Source: Alistipes sp. (GTDB lineage: Bacteria; Bacteroidota; Bacteroidia; Bacteroidales; Rikenellaceae). From it: a stretch of 60,613 nucleotides of DNA. Below the pieces are notes generated by a model. The model saw nothing but the letters and a program-made list of their open reading frames with translations. It was not told where the DNA came from and did no database searches. The position numbers and the translations under genes are program-made. The stretch is from assembly GCA_020026395.1 (NCBI GenBank), contig JAHHQM010000011.1, positions 1 to 60,613 of the forward strand, read 5' to 3'. Below are positions 33,480 through 41,905 of this stretch, in pieces (within the stretch, counting starts at the first letter, position 1; each line of letters starts with the position of its first letter).

Positions 33480-34343
33480 ATGGATCTACGAAAAACCATA
33501 CACATTCTTCTACCGACTCTGCTCCTTTGGGTTGCAGGGTCGGTTTTTTATCCCCTTGCGGCCGCCAATCGCCGTCCGCCCCTTGCGATCGGCTACTACG
33601 ATACCGACCGACTTTACGACACCATTCCCGCCGAGTTTTACAACGACACGGACTACACGCCCGAAGGTCGCTACCACTGGAATACAACGCGTTACGCACG
33701 TAAGATTCAAAATACGGCTGCCGCTGCCGACTCGATGGCGCTCGATATTTTGGCGTTGTGGGGCGTGGAAAACGAAGCGGTCGTACGCGATCTTTCCGAG
33801 GCGTGCCGCTCGGAATACACCTATCTTCACCGCACGCTCAACACCTTCGACGGGCGCGACTTCGCCCTGCTGTATCACGCCGACAAATTCGCTCCGCGCA
33901 GTGTCCGCACCCATCATCGGACGCTCGTTGTCGTCGGTACGCTCTACCCCGACGCGCACCCCGATCACGGCATCGAAGTGTGTCTTTTGTTGTGCAACGA
34001 CCGCCGTCAGACCGCCGACCGAATCAAGACCTTAAAGGAGGAATTTCCACGGCATCATTTAATTGTCATGGGCGAACTTCCCGAGATAAATCCCGCTACA
34101 CTCGGACTTCAAGACGTACTCCTTTCCCACGAGGAAAAAGGACGCGGAAACCTGTGGCGGAAAAGCGGCTGGAAGCTCCGCGATCGGATCTGGGCTGATC
34201 CGCGAATCCGCATCCTCCGTTCGGGCATTCACGCCCGACGTTATCTGTTTGATTCCAAACAGGCTAAACCCCGTGGTACCTTCGCGGGAAACACCTACCT
34301 CGGAGGATACTCCCGAGCCCTTCCCGTTTTCTTCGTCTTTTAG
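33480..34343 (+). CDS. exported EEP-fold protein lacking catalytic residues
   Basis: A 287-residue protein with a signal peptide (residues 1-28). It keeps the frame of the endonuclease/exonuclease/phosphatase family seen in Bacteroidota: 'GYYDTDRLYDT', 'TPEGRYHWNTTRYARKIQN', 'LALWGVENEAVV' and a final 'GGYSRALPVF'. But the active site seems lost: the metal Glu before VEN is Gly, the usual NHWPSR is absent (LCNDRRQTAD instead), GDFND is GELPE, and the terminal SDH is SRA. It is probably a pseudoenzyme, 13 bp after mnmA. Confidence 0.78.
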   Translation: MDLRKTIHILLPTLLLWVAGSVFYPLAAANRRPPLAIGYYDTDRLYDTIPAEFYNDTDYTPEGRYHWNTTRYARKIQNTAAAADSMALDILALWGVENEAVVRDLSEACRSEYTYLHRTLNTFDGRDFALLYHADKFAPRSVRTHHRTLVVVGTLYPDAHPDHGIEVCLLLCNDRRQTADRIKTLKEEFPRHHLIVMGELPEINPATLGLQDVLLSHEEKGRGNLWRKSGWKLRDRIWADPRIRILRSGIHARRYLFDSKQAKPRGTFAGNTYLGGYSRALPVFFVF

Positions 34344-34351
34344 TAAATTCT

Positions 34352-34384
34352 TTTGGTATTTTTGTAAAAATTTTTGTATTTTTG
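34352..34384 (+). promoter_or_regulatory. candidate promoter(s) of ppdK
   Basis: Two TATTTTTG boxes, at 34357-34364 and 34377-34384. The second has TTTG (34352-34355) 21 bp upstream. Either gives a leader of about 280-300 nt before ppdK. Confidence 0.6.
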
Positions 34385-34668
34385 CGCCCGTCAAAAGAGC
34401 GGATAATCGAAACTCTTACAATGGCTTTCGCCACTTCGGCAGAAAGTCCGTTTTGCGGCAAAACTCCACGGAGCCCCGCACCGATGACGATAATTCCCCT
34501 TTCGCGGAAAAGTAAAGACATCAACCGAAGATCGAAAGTGACCGACAGGCGGTTTAAACCCGTGTCGGCATTTGCGACAAGAAACTGTCTTCACGGCTCC
34601 CGTTTTCGCCCCGGGCGACACTGACCCAAGATACACTATTATTAAAATTAAAAAAATAAGCTACAATT
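34385..34668 (+). other. long 5' leader of ppdK
   Basis: About 284 nt with no credible gene and no recognised riboswitch. The last 35 bases are very AT-rich, as is usual just before Bacteroidota start codons. No other TAnnTTTG box lies near the gene, so this stretch is probably transcribed. Confidence 0.5.
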
Positions 34669-37398
34669 ATGGCAGACGTAAAAAGAGTCTATACATTCGG
34701 TAACAAAGAGGCCGAAGGTAACGGCAAAATGCGCGAACTGCTCGGCGGTAAAGGTGCAAACCTTGCCGAGATGAACCTGATCGGTATTCCCGTACCTCCG
34801 GGCTTCACCATCACCACCGAGGTGTGCGCGGAGTATTATGCACACGGCAAAGAGACCATCATCAAGATGCTGCGTCCCGAAGTCGAGAAGGCCATGAAGA
34901 AAATCGAGGCACTCACCGGCATGAATTTCGGCGATGCCAAGAAGCCCCTGCTCGTATCGGTACGTTCGGGTGCCCGCGCTTCGATGCCCGGTATGATGGA
35001 CACCATCCTCAACCTGGGTATGAACGACCAGGCTGTCGAGGCCGTTGCCAAACGTACGGGCAATCCCCGTTTCGCTTGGGACTCGTACCGTCGTTTCGTA
35101 CAGATGTACGGTGACGTGGTACTCGGCATGAAGCCCGTATCGAAAGAGGATCACGATCCGTTCGAGGTCATCATCGAGGCCCAGAAAGCAAAACGCAACG
35201 TCGTAAACGATACCGACCTGACGACCGAAGATCTGAAGGAGCTCGTTGTGAAATTCAAGGAGGCCATCAAAAAACAGACCGGCGAGGACTTCCCGACCAA
35301 TCCGTGGGATCAGTTGTGGGGTGCCATCTGCGCCGTATTCGGATCGTGGATGAACGAACGCGCCATCCTCTACCGTAAGCTCAACAACATTCCTTCGGAG
35401 TGGGGTACGGCTGTTTCGGTGATGGCCATGGTATTCGGTAACATGGGCAACAACTCGGCAACGGGTGTAGCCTTCTCGCGTGACGCCGCAACCGGCGAAA
35501 ACATCTTCAACGGCGAGTACCTGATCAATGCACAGGGTGAGGACGTCGTTGCAGGTATCCGCACGCCGCAGCAGATCACCATCGAGGGTTCGAAGCGTTG
35601 GGCAAAGGCGCAGAACATCTCGGAGGAGGATCGTAAAAATAAATATCCTTCGTTGGAGGAAGTCATGCCCAACGTATATGCCGAATTGAACGAGATTCAG
35701 CACCACCTGGAGCAGTACTTCACCGATATGCAGGACATCGAGTTCACCATTCAGGACGGTAAGCTCTGGATGTTGCAGTGCCGTAACGGTAAGCGTACGG
35801 GTGCCGCCATGGTCAAGATCGCCATGGATATGTTGCGCGAGGGTCTGATCGACGAGAAGACCGCCGTACTGCGTTGCGAGCCCGCAAAACTCGACGAGCT
35901 GCTCCACCCCGTATTCGACAAGGAAGCCATCAAGAATGCACAGGTCATCACCAAGGGTCTGCCCGCATCGCCGGGTGCCGCCACGGGCCCCGTCGTATTC
36001 TTCGCCGAGGAGGCCGAGAAGGTCTTCACCGAGACGGGTCAGCGCGCCATCCTGGTACGTATCGAGACCTCGCCCGAGGACTTGAAGGGTATGTTGGATG
36101 CCGCAGGTATCCTGACCGCACGCGGCGGTATGACCTCGCACGCAGCCGTTGTTGCGCGTGGTATGGGTAAGTGCTGCGTATCGGGTGCAGGTGAGCTGGA
36201 CATCGACTACAAAGCACGCACGATCACCGTTGGCGGCGTAACCGTCAAGGAAGGTGACTGGATTTCGTTGAACGGTTCGACGGGTGAGGTTTACCTGGGT
36301 CAGGTTGCCACGAAGGCTGCCGATCTGAGCGGTGACTTCGGTCACCTGATGGAGCTGGCCGGCAAGTACTCGGTACTGAAGGTTCGCGCCAACGCCGACA
36401 CCCCGAAAGATGCCAAGCAGGCATTCGAGTTCGGTGCCGAGGGTATCGGTCTGTGCCGTACGGAGCACATGTTCTTCGAGGGTGACCGTATCAAGGCCAT
36501 CCGCGAGATGATCCTCTCGGACGATGAGGACGGCCGTCGTGTCGCCCTGTCGAAGCTGCTCCCCATCCAGCGCGGTGACTTCGAGGGTCTGTTCAAGGTT
36601 ATGAACGGTTACCCCGTAGTCGTACGTCTGCTCGATCCCCCCCTGCACGAGTTCGTTCCCCACGATGAGAAGGATCAGATGGAGATGGCCAAGGAGATGA
36701 ACGTACCCTTGAAGCAGATCGTTGCCAAGATCGAGGCTTTGGCCGAGTTCAACCCGATGCTGGGTCACCGTGGTTGCCGTCTGGGTAACACCTATCCCGA
36801 AATCACCGAGATGCAGACCCGTGCCATCATCGAGGCTGCCATGAACGTGAAAGCTTCGGGTAAACCCGTTCACGTAGAGATCATGGTTCCTCTGGTAGGT
36901 AACCACAAGGAGTTGCGTTACCAGAAGGATATCATCGACCGCACGGCCAACCAGGTATTCATCGAGCGTAACGACAAGATCGACTACATGATCGGTACCA
37001 TGATCGAGGTTCCGCGTGCAGCCGTTACGGCCAACCAGATCGCCGAGGTTGCCGAATTCTTCTCGTTCGGTACGAACGACCTGACGCAGATGACCCTCGG
37101 TTTCTCGCGTGACGATATCAGCAAGTTCCTGCCCATCTACCTCGAGAAGGGTATCCTGAAGCACGATCCGTTCCAGATCCTCGATCAGAACGGTGTGGGT
37201 CAGCTGATCCGTGAGGCCGTATTCAAGGGCCGCAGCACGCGTCCGAAATTGAAGTGCGGTATCTGCGGCGAGCACGGTGGTGAGCCTTCGTCGGTAGAGT
37301 TCTGCCACGACGCAGGTCTGAATTACGTAAGTTGTTCTCCGTTCCGTGTGCCCATCGCCCGTCTGGCTGCCGCACACGCTGCCCTGACGCAGAAATAA
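34669..37398 (+). CDS. ppdK: pyruvate, phosphate dikinase
   Basis: A 909-residue cytosolic enzyme that interconverts pyruvate, ATP and phosphate with PEP, AMP and PPi. It has the three-domain order: an N-terminal nucleotide-binding domain ('FGNKEAEGNGKMRELLGGKGANLAEM'-type start), a central phospho-His domain with His491 in 'GGMTSHAAVV', and a C-terminal PEP/pyruvate barrel with the catalytic Cys in 'GICGEHGG'. The length is normal. In anaerobic gut Bacteroidales it links glycolysis with PEP-based carbon flow. It is monocistronic with a strong terminator. Confidence 0.98.
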   Translation: MADVKRVYTFGNKEAEGNGKMRELLGGKGANLAEMNLIGIPVPPGFTITTEVCAEYYAHGKETIIKMLRPEVEKAMKKIEALTGMNFGDAKKPLLVSVRSGARASMPGMMDTILNLGMNDQAVEAVAKRTGNPRFAWDSYRRFVQMYGDVVLGMKPVSKEDHDPFEVIIEAQKAKRNVVNDTDLTTEDLKELVVKFKEAIKKQTGEDFPTNPWDQLWGAICAVFGSWMNERAILYRKLNNIPSEWGTAVSVMAMVFGNMGNNSATGVAFSRDAATGENIFNGEYLINAQGEDVVAGIRTPQQITIEGSKRWAKAQNISEEDRKNKYPSLEEVMPNVYAELNEIQHHLEQYFTDMQDIEFTIQDGKLWMLQCRNGKRTGAAMVKIAMDMLREGLIDEKTAVLRCEPAKLDELLHPVFDKEAIKNAQVITKGLPASPGAATGPVVFFAEEAEKVFTETGQRAILVRIETSPEDLKGMLDAAGILTARGGMTSHAAVVARGMGKCCVSGAGELDIDYKARTITVGGVTVKEGDWISLNGSTGEVYLGQVATKAADLSGDFGHLMELAGKYSVLKVRANADTPKDAKQAFEFGAEGIGLCRTEHMFFEGDRIKAIREMILSDDEDGRRVALSKLLPIQRGDFEGLFKVMNGYPVVVRLLDPPLHEFVPHDEKDQMEMAKEMNVPLKQIVAKIEALAEFNPMLGHRGCRLGNTYPEITEMQTRAIIEAAMNVKASGKPVHVEIMVPLVGNHKELRYQKDIIDRTANQVFIERNDKIDYMIGTMIEVPRAAVTANQIAEVAEFFSFGTNDLTQMTLGFSRDDISKFLPIYLEKGILKHDPFQILDQNGVGQLIREAVFKGRSTRPKLKCGICGEHGGEPSSVEFCHDAGLNYVSCSPFRVPIARLAAAHAALTQK

Positions 37399-37417
37399 TC
37401 GACAGATTACCAAATAG

Positions 37418-37460
37418 AAAAAGGCAGGTACTTGTTGGACAAGTACCTGCCTTTTCATTT
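37418..37460. terminator. bidirectional terminator after ppdK
   Basis: AAGGCAGGTACTTG pairs exactly with CAAGTACCTGCCTT around a 5-nt loop, with A-run and T-run flanks serving both convergent genes. Confidence 0.93.
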
Positions 37461-37471
37461 TATCGGACAAC

Positions 37472-37708
37472 TCATTCGGGCAGTAATTCCTTAAGTCGAT
37501 CCTCCCGAATCACTTTGGGAAGGGACTTGCCCGCCAGAATCAACACCTTCCGGCCATTGCGGTAGATGTGCAACTGACGGCTGCGCACCACCGCCGTCAA
37601 AGTTTCGTCCTTCAGTATGGCCTGTAAAACGGGATGGTAAATTCCATCGGGTTCAAACAACTTTTTCTGAAGTTGAGAACACATGTTTGTAGTATCAATC
37701 GTCATCAT
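37472..37708 (-). CDS. small protein of unknown function
   Basis: A 78-residue protein, probably cytosolic, that I do not recognise. The second half alternates short strands with basic residues ('VVRSRQLHIYRNGRKVLILAGKSLP'), which could be a small RNA- or protein-binding sheet. Its ATG overlaps the stop of the esterase gene (ATGATGA-type overlap), so the two are translationally coupled. The second ATG, three bases further on, is an equally good start. It is followed by the shared terminator. Confidence 0.7.
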   Translation of the reverse strand: MMTIDTTNMCSQLQKKLFEPDGIYHPVLQAILKDETLTAVVRSRQLHIYRNGRKVLILAGKSLPKVIREDRLKELLPE

Positions 37709-38508
37709 AACGCGTCAATTTCCGTAAATCGTTGGAAGGTTTTACCGTCACGAGTGACCTTTCCGAAAAACATTTTCTCGGGTCGCACCCAATAGGCTCG
37801 CGCCCCGTATAGCGCCTGGTAAACGACCATCCGCTCCTGCGTCTCGCTGTCAAATGCGGGATGAATATACTTATATTTACCTCCTTTGAAGTGACAAAAG
37901 TATCGTTCTTCCTTTTTCGGAAAGGCAAGAAGCATCTTTCGGGCAAGAGGGACATACCAGGTTTTCACCTCCTCTTCGGTCGGGGTATGGGCTCCGGGAA
38001 AGTGATGAGCGTGTTCATAATACTCCAAATAGGTCTTCTCAAAATGCGCCACGCAGTCTTGCGCTCCAAAAATTCCCCATACCTTATCCCGATAATAAGG
38101 ATTGGTGCAGTCGAACTGACGGGCTTCCAGTTCCGCAAATTCGGCAATCAACTCCTCGTCAATCTTGAAATGCTGATTGCCATATTTTCGCGGGGACTTA
38201 TACTCATGCTCCCCGATGCGTTCCTTCAAGAAATCCGTCATCTTAAAATGAGGATTGCCCAACAAGGCGGGAATCCCCGTAAGGGGTGCCACCATCTGCG
38301 CATAAAACGAACCGCAACTATTGCCCACAAGCAAATCGGGGTTTTCGCTTTCGCATAATTCCCGAATCACCCTCAACGCCTCTTTCGGATGAATGGGCAG
38401 GTCGGGAGTGAGCACCCGTACCTCAGGTTCAAAAGACGCCCTCAGCGCCTCTGCCGGAATGCAGTTCCCGCTTGCGAAGAATCCGTGCAGGAATATAATC
38501 GTTTTCAT
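37705..38508 (-). CDS. YqiA-like alpha/beta hydrolase fused to DUF1653
   Basis: A 267-residue two-domain protein. Residues 1-190 resemble the YqiA/YcfP esterase group: 'IIFLHGFFASG' (oxyanion loop), nucleophile elbow 'GNSCGS' with Ser at about 65, and the probable His in 'HAHHFPGAH'. Residues about 200-262 match DUF1653, a short beta domain ('FKGGKYKYIHPAFDSETQERMVVYQALYG'-like, with the conserved 'WVRP..MFF'). The elbow uses Asn and Cys where family members usually have Ser and Leu. The substrate is unknown. First gene of a two-gene unit. Confidence 0.85.
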   Translation of the reverse strand: MKTIIFLHGFFASGNCIPAEALRASFEPEVRVLTPDLPIHPKEALRVIRELCESENPDLLVGNSCGSFYAQMVAPLTGIPALLGNPHFKMTDFLKERIGEHEYKSPRKYGNQHFKIDEELIAEFAELEARQFDCTNPYYRDKVWGIFGAQDCVAHFEKTYLEYYEHAHHFPGAHTPTEEEVKTWYVPLARKMLLAFPKKEERYFCHFKGGKYKYIHPAFDSETQERMVVYQALYGARAYWVRPEKMFFGKVTRDGKTFQRFTEIDAL

Positions 38509-38539
38509 CTTGTTGTCATAATTAAAGGAAAATCCAAGC

Positions 38540-38547
38540 CAAAGTTA
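38540..38547 (-). promoter_or_regulatory. -7 box of the esterase gene
   Basis: TAACTTTG on the minus strand, 31 nt before the start codon. The rest of the gap to the divergent beta-barrel promoter (38765) is AT-rich and gene-free. Confidence 0.65.
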
Positions 38548-38764
38548 ATACTTTATCCGCAAATGATCATTAGAACAACGCCACACACGGTCAATAATTT
38601 TCCAGAATCAAATCCCCCGATCGGGATTTTCCGCGCGAATGCCCCAATTGTCTTTTTTGTCCGAAAAATTACTTCGTTTTTCTACTTTCCGAACGGAAAC
38701 CCGCACCCGATTGCTCGAAAAATCGAGTTTTTGTGGTTAAAAAAGGAGGTTTCGTTGAAAATAT

Positions 38765-38795
38765 TTTGAAAAACACCAGAACCGCATTATATTTG
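38765..38795 (+). promoter_or_regulatory. promoter of the beta-barrel gene
   Basis: TTTG (38765-38768), exactly 19 bp, then TATATTTG (38788-38795). Confidence 0.85.
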
Positions 38796-38826
38796 TTTTG
38801 GTTATTAATAAAAAAACAAAACACTT

Positions 38827-39294
38827 ATGAAAAAGATCATTCTTTTGGTGATTGCCTCGATCTTTGCAATCACGACGGTTTCGGCACAGGAAGCAGGACG
38901 CTGGGGAATCGCACCCAGAATCGGATTCTATACCAACACCAACGATGACACCATTTTCGGACTCGGCGTTGCCGCACGTTACAGCTTTACGGACAACTGG
39001 CGTATCGAGCCGGGTATCAACTTCCTGTTGGAGGACAACTGCTCGGTAGATATCAGCGGTGATGTTCACTACGTATTCCACGTGGCTCAGAACTGGGAGG
39101 TTTACCCGATGGCCGGTATCGGTGTCAACGAGATGTATGACGACTGGTCGTGCAGCTTCAACTTCGGTGGTGGCGCCAGCTATTCGGTGGCCAACAACTG
39201 GGACATCAATGCAAGCCTGAAATGGATGGTTCAGACGGCCAAATACCACTCGAACCCCATTCTGATTTCGCTCGGCGCAACCTACAAGTTCTAA
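38827..39294 (+). CDS. small outer-membrane beta-barrel protein
   Basis: A 155-residue protein with a signal peptide (cut near SA-Q, residue 21) and about eight alternating amphipathic strands such as 'WGIAPRIGFYTN', 'FGLGVAARYSF' and 'WEVYPMAGIGV'. It ends in Phe ('LGATYKF'), the sorting signal for outer-membrane barrels. The size suits an eight-stranded OmpA/OmpX-type barrel. The role is unknown. It is monocistronic, with a near-perfect promoter, so probably well expressed. Confidence 0.9.
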   Translation: MKKIILLVIASIFAITTVSAQEAGRWGIAPRIGFYTNTNDDTIFGLGVAARYSFTDNWRIEPGINFLLEDNCSVDISGDVHYVFHVAQNWEVYPMAGIGVNEMYDDWSCSFNFGGGASYSVANNWDINASLKWMVQTAKYHSNPILISLGATYKF

Positions 39295-39312
39295 AATAGG
39301 AATCAGCCTTAC

Positions 39313-39352
39313 AAAACGACCTCTACCCGATCGGGCGGAGGTCGTTTTCTTT
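39313..39352 (+). terminator. terminator of the beta-barrel gene
   Basis: ACGACCTC pairs with GAGGTCGT, with an inner CCCGATCGGG, followed by TTTTCTTTTC. Confidence 0.9.
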
Positions 39353-39370
39353 TCGGGGGGGGTGGGCATA

Positions 39371-39399
39371 AAAAAGACCGATCCAAAGATCGGTCTTTA
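39371..39399 (-). terminator. terminator of rnpB
   Basis: AAGACCGATC pairs with GATCGGTCTT; on the minus strand it ends in a T-run about ten bases after the RNase P RNA. Confidence 0.9.
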
Positions 39400-39402
39400 A
39401 TG

Positions 39403-39776
39403 TTGCAGTCCCTATAAGCCGGGTTCTGTTCTCCGAACGAATTCGGAGCCCTCGTCATTTATCTACTACGGCAGTCACCTGCCGTCTCCAGCAACCTACC
39501 CCCCGACATCGGGCGAGCAACCCTTAATTGCCGGTATACACGGTCTTGCAACCCACGGGACGTACTGACCAAGAAACATTGCTGCTCTCGCGGTGGGCTC
39601 TTACCCCGCCTTTTCACCCTTACCTCAAAGGAAGTGCGCACTCCCCCCGGGGCGGTTCTTTTCTGTTACGCTTGCCATACCCTCACGGATATCAAGTTAT
39701 TAGCTTACGTGGCGCTCTATGTTGCCCGGACTTTCCTCTCCCCGTCCGAAGACAGGCAGCGACAAGGCGGGTCTGC
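39403..39776 (-). ncRNA. rnpB: RNase P RNA (class A)
   Basis: About 374 nt on the minus strand with the RNase P RNA hallmarks: 'AGAGGAAAGTCCGGGC' near the 5' end and 'ACAGAACCCGGCTTAT' near the 3' end. The ends pair as helix P1 (GCAGACCC with GGGACTGC, one A-A mismatch), which sets the limits to within a few bases. It is the catalytic RNA that trims tRNA 5' ends. It has its own promoter, located inside the hairpin region that ends the bat operon. Confidence 0.95.
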
Positions 39777-39780
39777 GGCG

Positions 39781-39810
39781 CAAAGATACAAAAAAAACTC
39801 CATTGCCAAA
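39781..39810 (-). promoter_or_regulatory. promoter of rnpB
   Basis: TTTG (39807-39810), 18 bp, then TATCTTTG (39781-39788), on the minus strand. The predicted start lies at the 5' end of the RNase P RNA. Confidence 0.8.
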
Positions 39811-39828
39811 CCGGGCAACGGAGTTTTT
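39790..39828 (-). terminator. terminator of the bat operon
   Basis: ACTCCATTGCC pairs with GGCAACGGAGT; a run of T follows on the minus strand. The loop contains the -33 element of the rnpB promoter. Confidence 0.85.
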
Positions 39829-39853
39829 ATGTTTTCGGGAGTCCCCCACCCGC

Positions 39854-40888
39854 CTATTCACGGCGCTCTTCGTGGAAGATATTCAGGTGTTTGAACAGCG
39901 GATTACGGCGGTCTAACAGCAACATTTCAACGATCAGCAGCAGCAGTGCCACACCGATCAGATACTGGAACAACTCGTTGTACTCCTCGAAACGCACGGT
40001 CGAAAATTCGCTTTTCTCCATCTCGTTGATCGTGTGCACGATTTCATCCAGACCCAAGTCCTGTTTGGTGGCACGCACATAGGCCGCATCGGTACGTTCG
40101 GCAATCTGGCGCAACATCTCCTCGTTGAGTTTCGAGACGACCATATCGCCGTTCTCGTCCTTGATGAACTCGCCGCCGATCTCGATCGGAGCACCCTCGG
40201 GCGTACCGATACCAATCGTGAAGATGCGGATGCCCATCTCCTTGGCACGATCGGCCACGGCAAGGGCATTATCCTCGTGGTTCTCGCCGTCGGTGATCAG
40301 AATAATGACGCGGTTGCGCTCGTTGTCCTGACGCTCCGAGAACGAATAAAGGGTCTGTTCCAAAGCCTGTCCCACGGCCGTACCCTGCACATCGACCAGA
40401 TCGGTCGAGATCTTGCGGGCAAAGGCCTTCGCCATGCGGTAATCGGTCGTGATGGGGAGCTGCACCTTGGCTTCGCCCGCAAAAACAACCAATCCGACAC
40501 GATCCTGCTTAAGACCGTCGAACAACTTGTTGATGGCGTATTTCGTGCGATCCAGACGGTTCGGTTCGAAGTCTTCGGCCAGCATCGAGTTCGACACATC
40601 GACCACCAGCATCATCTCCACACCGCGCGATTTCTGCTCGCGGAGTTTCGATCCCAACTGCGGACGTGCCGCAGCAAAAGCCAGCAGGACATAAGCCAGC
40701 GCGAAGAGCATAAACTTAAACCACACGCGGGCGGTCGAATTTTCGGGCATCAGTTCGCGGATCACCTCCAGGTTGCCGAAGCGTGCCAGACGGCGGCGGC
40801 GCTGATGGCGCACAAACATAAAAATAAGGAGGAAGCACGGCACAAGTGCCAGCAACCACAAATATTGAGGATGAGCAAATCGAAACAT
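39854..40888 (-). CDS. BatB-like VWA membrane protein
   Basis: A 344-residue inner-membrane protein. Two N-terminal membrane segments (about 9-26 and 58-74) are followed by a von Willebrand A domain with the MIDAS start DVSNS at 97-101 and the later Thr/Asp sites ('ITDGENHED'). One C-terminal segment lies near 310-327. Bat proteins (Bacteroides aerotolerance) form an envelope complex of unclear action with MoxR and DUF58. It is the last gene of the operon and pairs with the BatA-like gene 13 bp upstream. Confidence 0.92.
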   Translation of the reverse strand: MFRFAHPQYLWLLALVPCFLLIFMFVRHQRRRRLARFGNLEVIRELMPENSTARVWFKFMLFALAYVLLAFAAARPQLGSKLREQKSRGVEMMLVVDVSNSMLAEDFEPNRLDRTKYAINKLFDGLKQDRVGLVVFAGEAKVQLPITTDYRMAKAFARKISTDLVDVQGTAVGQALEQTLYSFSERQDNERNRVIILITDGENHEDNALAVADRAKEMGIRIFTIGIGTPEGAPIEIGGEFIKDENGDMVVSKLNEEMLRQIAERTDAAYVRATKQDLGLDEIVHTINEMEKSEFSTVRFEEYNELFQYLIGVALLLLIVEMLLLDRRNPLFKHLNIFHEERRE

Positions 40889-40901
40889 CTTTCTTGAAGT
40901 T

Positions 40902-41888
40902 TTACGGGATACGTTTTAACACCAGACGATTGACCACAAATTCCAGTGCGAGCAATCCGCAGGCGGCCAGCAACCACACGAGGAACAATTCGTGGTACGA
41001 CACGCGTTCGAAGATCTCCATCTTGGTTTTCTCCATGCGGTTGATCTCGTCGTAGATGGCCTTGAGTTTCTGCTTGTCGGTGGCACGGAAATAATGACCG
41101 CCCGTCATGTCGGCGATCTGCTGCAAGGTCTTTTCGTCGATCTCGACCTTCTGATTCACGAACGTCATGTTGCCGAACATATCGATGGCGGGATAAGGCG
41201 CCATGCCGCGCGAACCCACACCGATCGTATAGACGCGGATCTTCTGCGCCTTGGCGATCTCGGCGGCCGTCAGCGGGGCAATCTCGCCGCAGTTATTCAC
41301 ACCATCCGTCAGAAGGATGATCACCTTCGATTTCGAATCGCTTTCGCGCAGGCGGTTAATTGCCGTGGCGATGCCGTTACCGATTCCCGTACCGTCGGTA
41401 ATGCCGTTGCGCATGCGGGCAAGCAGGGTTTGCAGGGTGCTCTTGTCGGTCGTCAGCGGGCACTGCGTATAGCTCTCGCCCGCAAATGCCACCAGACCGA
41501 TGCGATCCCCCACGCGGTCGTTGATGAACGAAGCGGCGACCTCCTTGGCGGCCGTCAGTCGGTCGGGTTTGAAGTCGCGTGCCAGCATCGAACCCGACAC
41601 GTCGAGCGCCATCATGATGTCGATACCCTCGGCGTTGGTCTCGGTATTCTGCTCCACGCCCTGCGGACGCGCCAAAGCCACGATCAGAAGGCTCAATGCT
41701 CCAAGCCTCAACACCGCCGGCACGTGGCGCAACCAATAACGCAGCGTCTTCGGCGCACGGTTCACGGCCGCCACCGAAGAGATCTGAATCGAGCTTCCGC
41801 CCTGTCGCGCACGCCAGATGTAGTACGCCGCCAAAAGCGGAATCAAAAGTAAGAACCACAATAAATATGGGGTTGCAAAATGCATCAT
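40902..41888 (-). CDS. batA: BatA-like VWA membrane protein
   Basis: A 328-residue protein with the same plan as its neighbour: membrane segments at about 8-24 and 58-74, a VWA domain with the MIDAS motif DVSGS at 96-100, a second site 'LLTDGVNNCG', and a C-terminal segment at about 303-320. The full MIDAS suggests metal-dependent binding of a partner protein. It lies 17 bp after the TPR gene. Function is inferred from the operon; the molecular target is unknown. Confidence 0.92.
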   Translation of the reverse strand: MMHFATPYLLWFLLLIPLLAAYYIWRARQGGSSIQISSVAAVNRAPKTLRYWLRHVPAVLRLGALSLLIVALARPQGVEQNTETNAEGIDIMMALDVSGSMLARDFKPDRLTAAKEVAASFINDRVGDRIGLVAFAGESYTQCPLTTDKSTLQTLLARMRNGITDGTGIGNGIATAINRLRESDSKSKVIILLTDGVNNCGEIAPLTAAEIAKAQKIRVYTIGVGSRGMAPYPAIDMFGNMTFVNQKVEIDEKTLQQIADMTGGHYFRATDKQKLKAIYDEINRMEKTKMEIFERVSYHELFLVWLLAACGLLALEFVVNRLVLKRIP

Positions 41889-41905
41889 TGTTTCGTTTAA
41901 AAGGT

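Noticed and set aside
34385..34668. riboswitch before ppdK
   Set aside because: I could not match any known riboswitch core, so only a long leader is claimed.
34648..37470. 940-residue open frame antisense to ppdK
   Set aside because: It lies wholly opposite a certain gene, has no family resemblance, and its His/Leu/Asp/Gly-rich make-up is what codon bias on the other strand produces.
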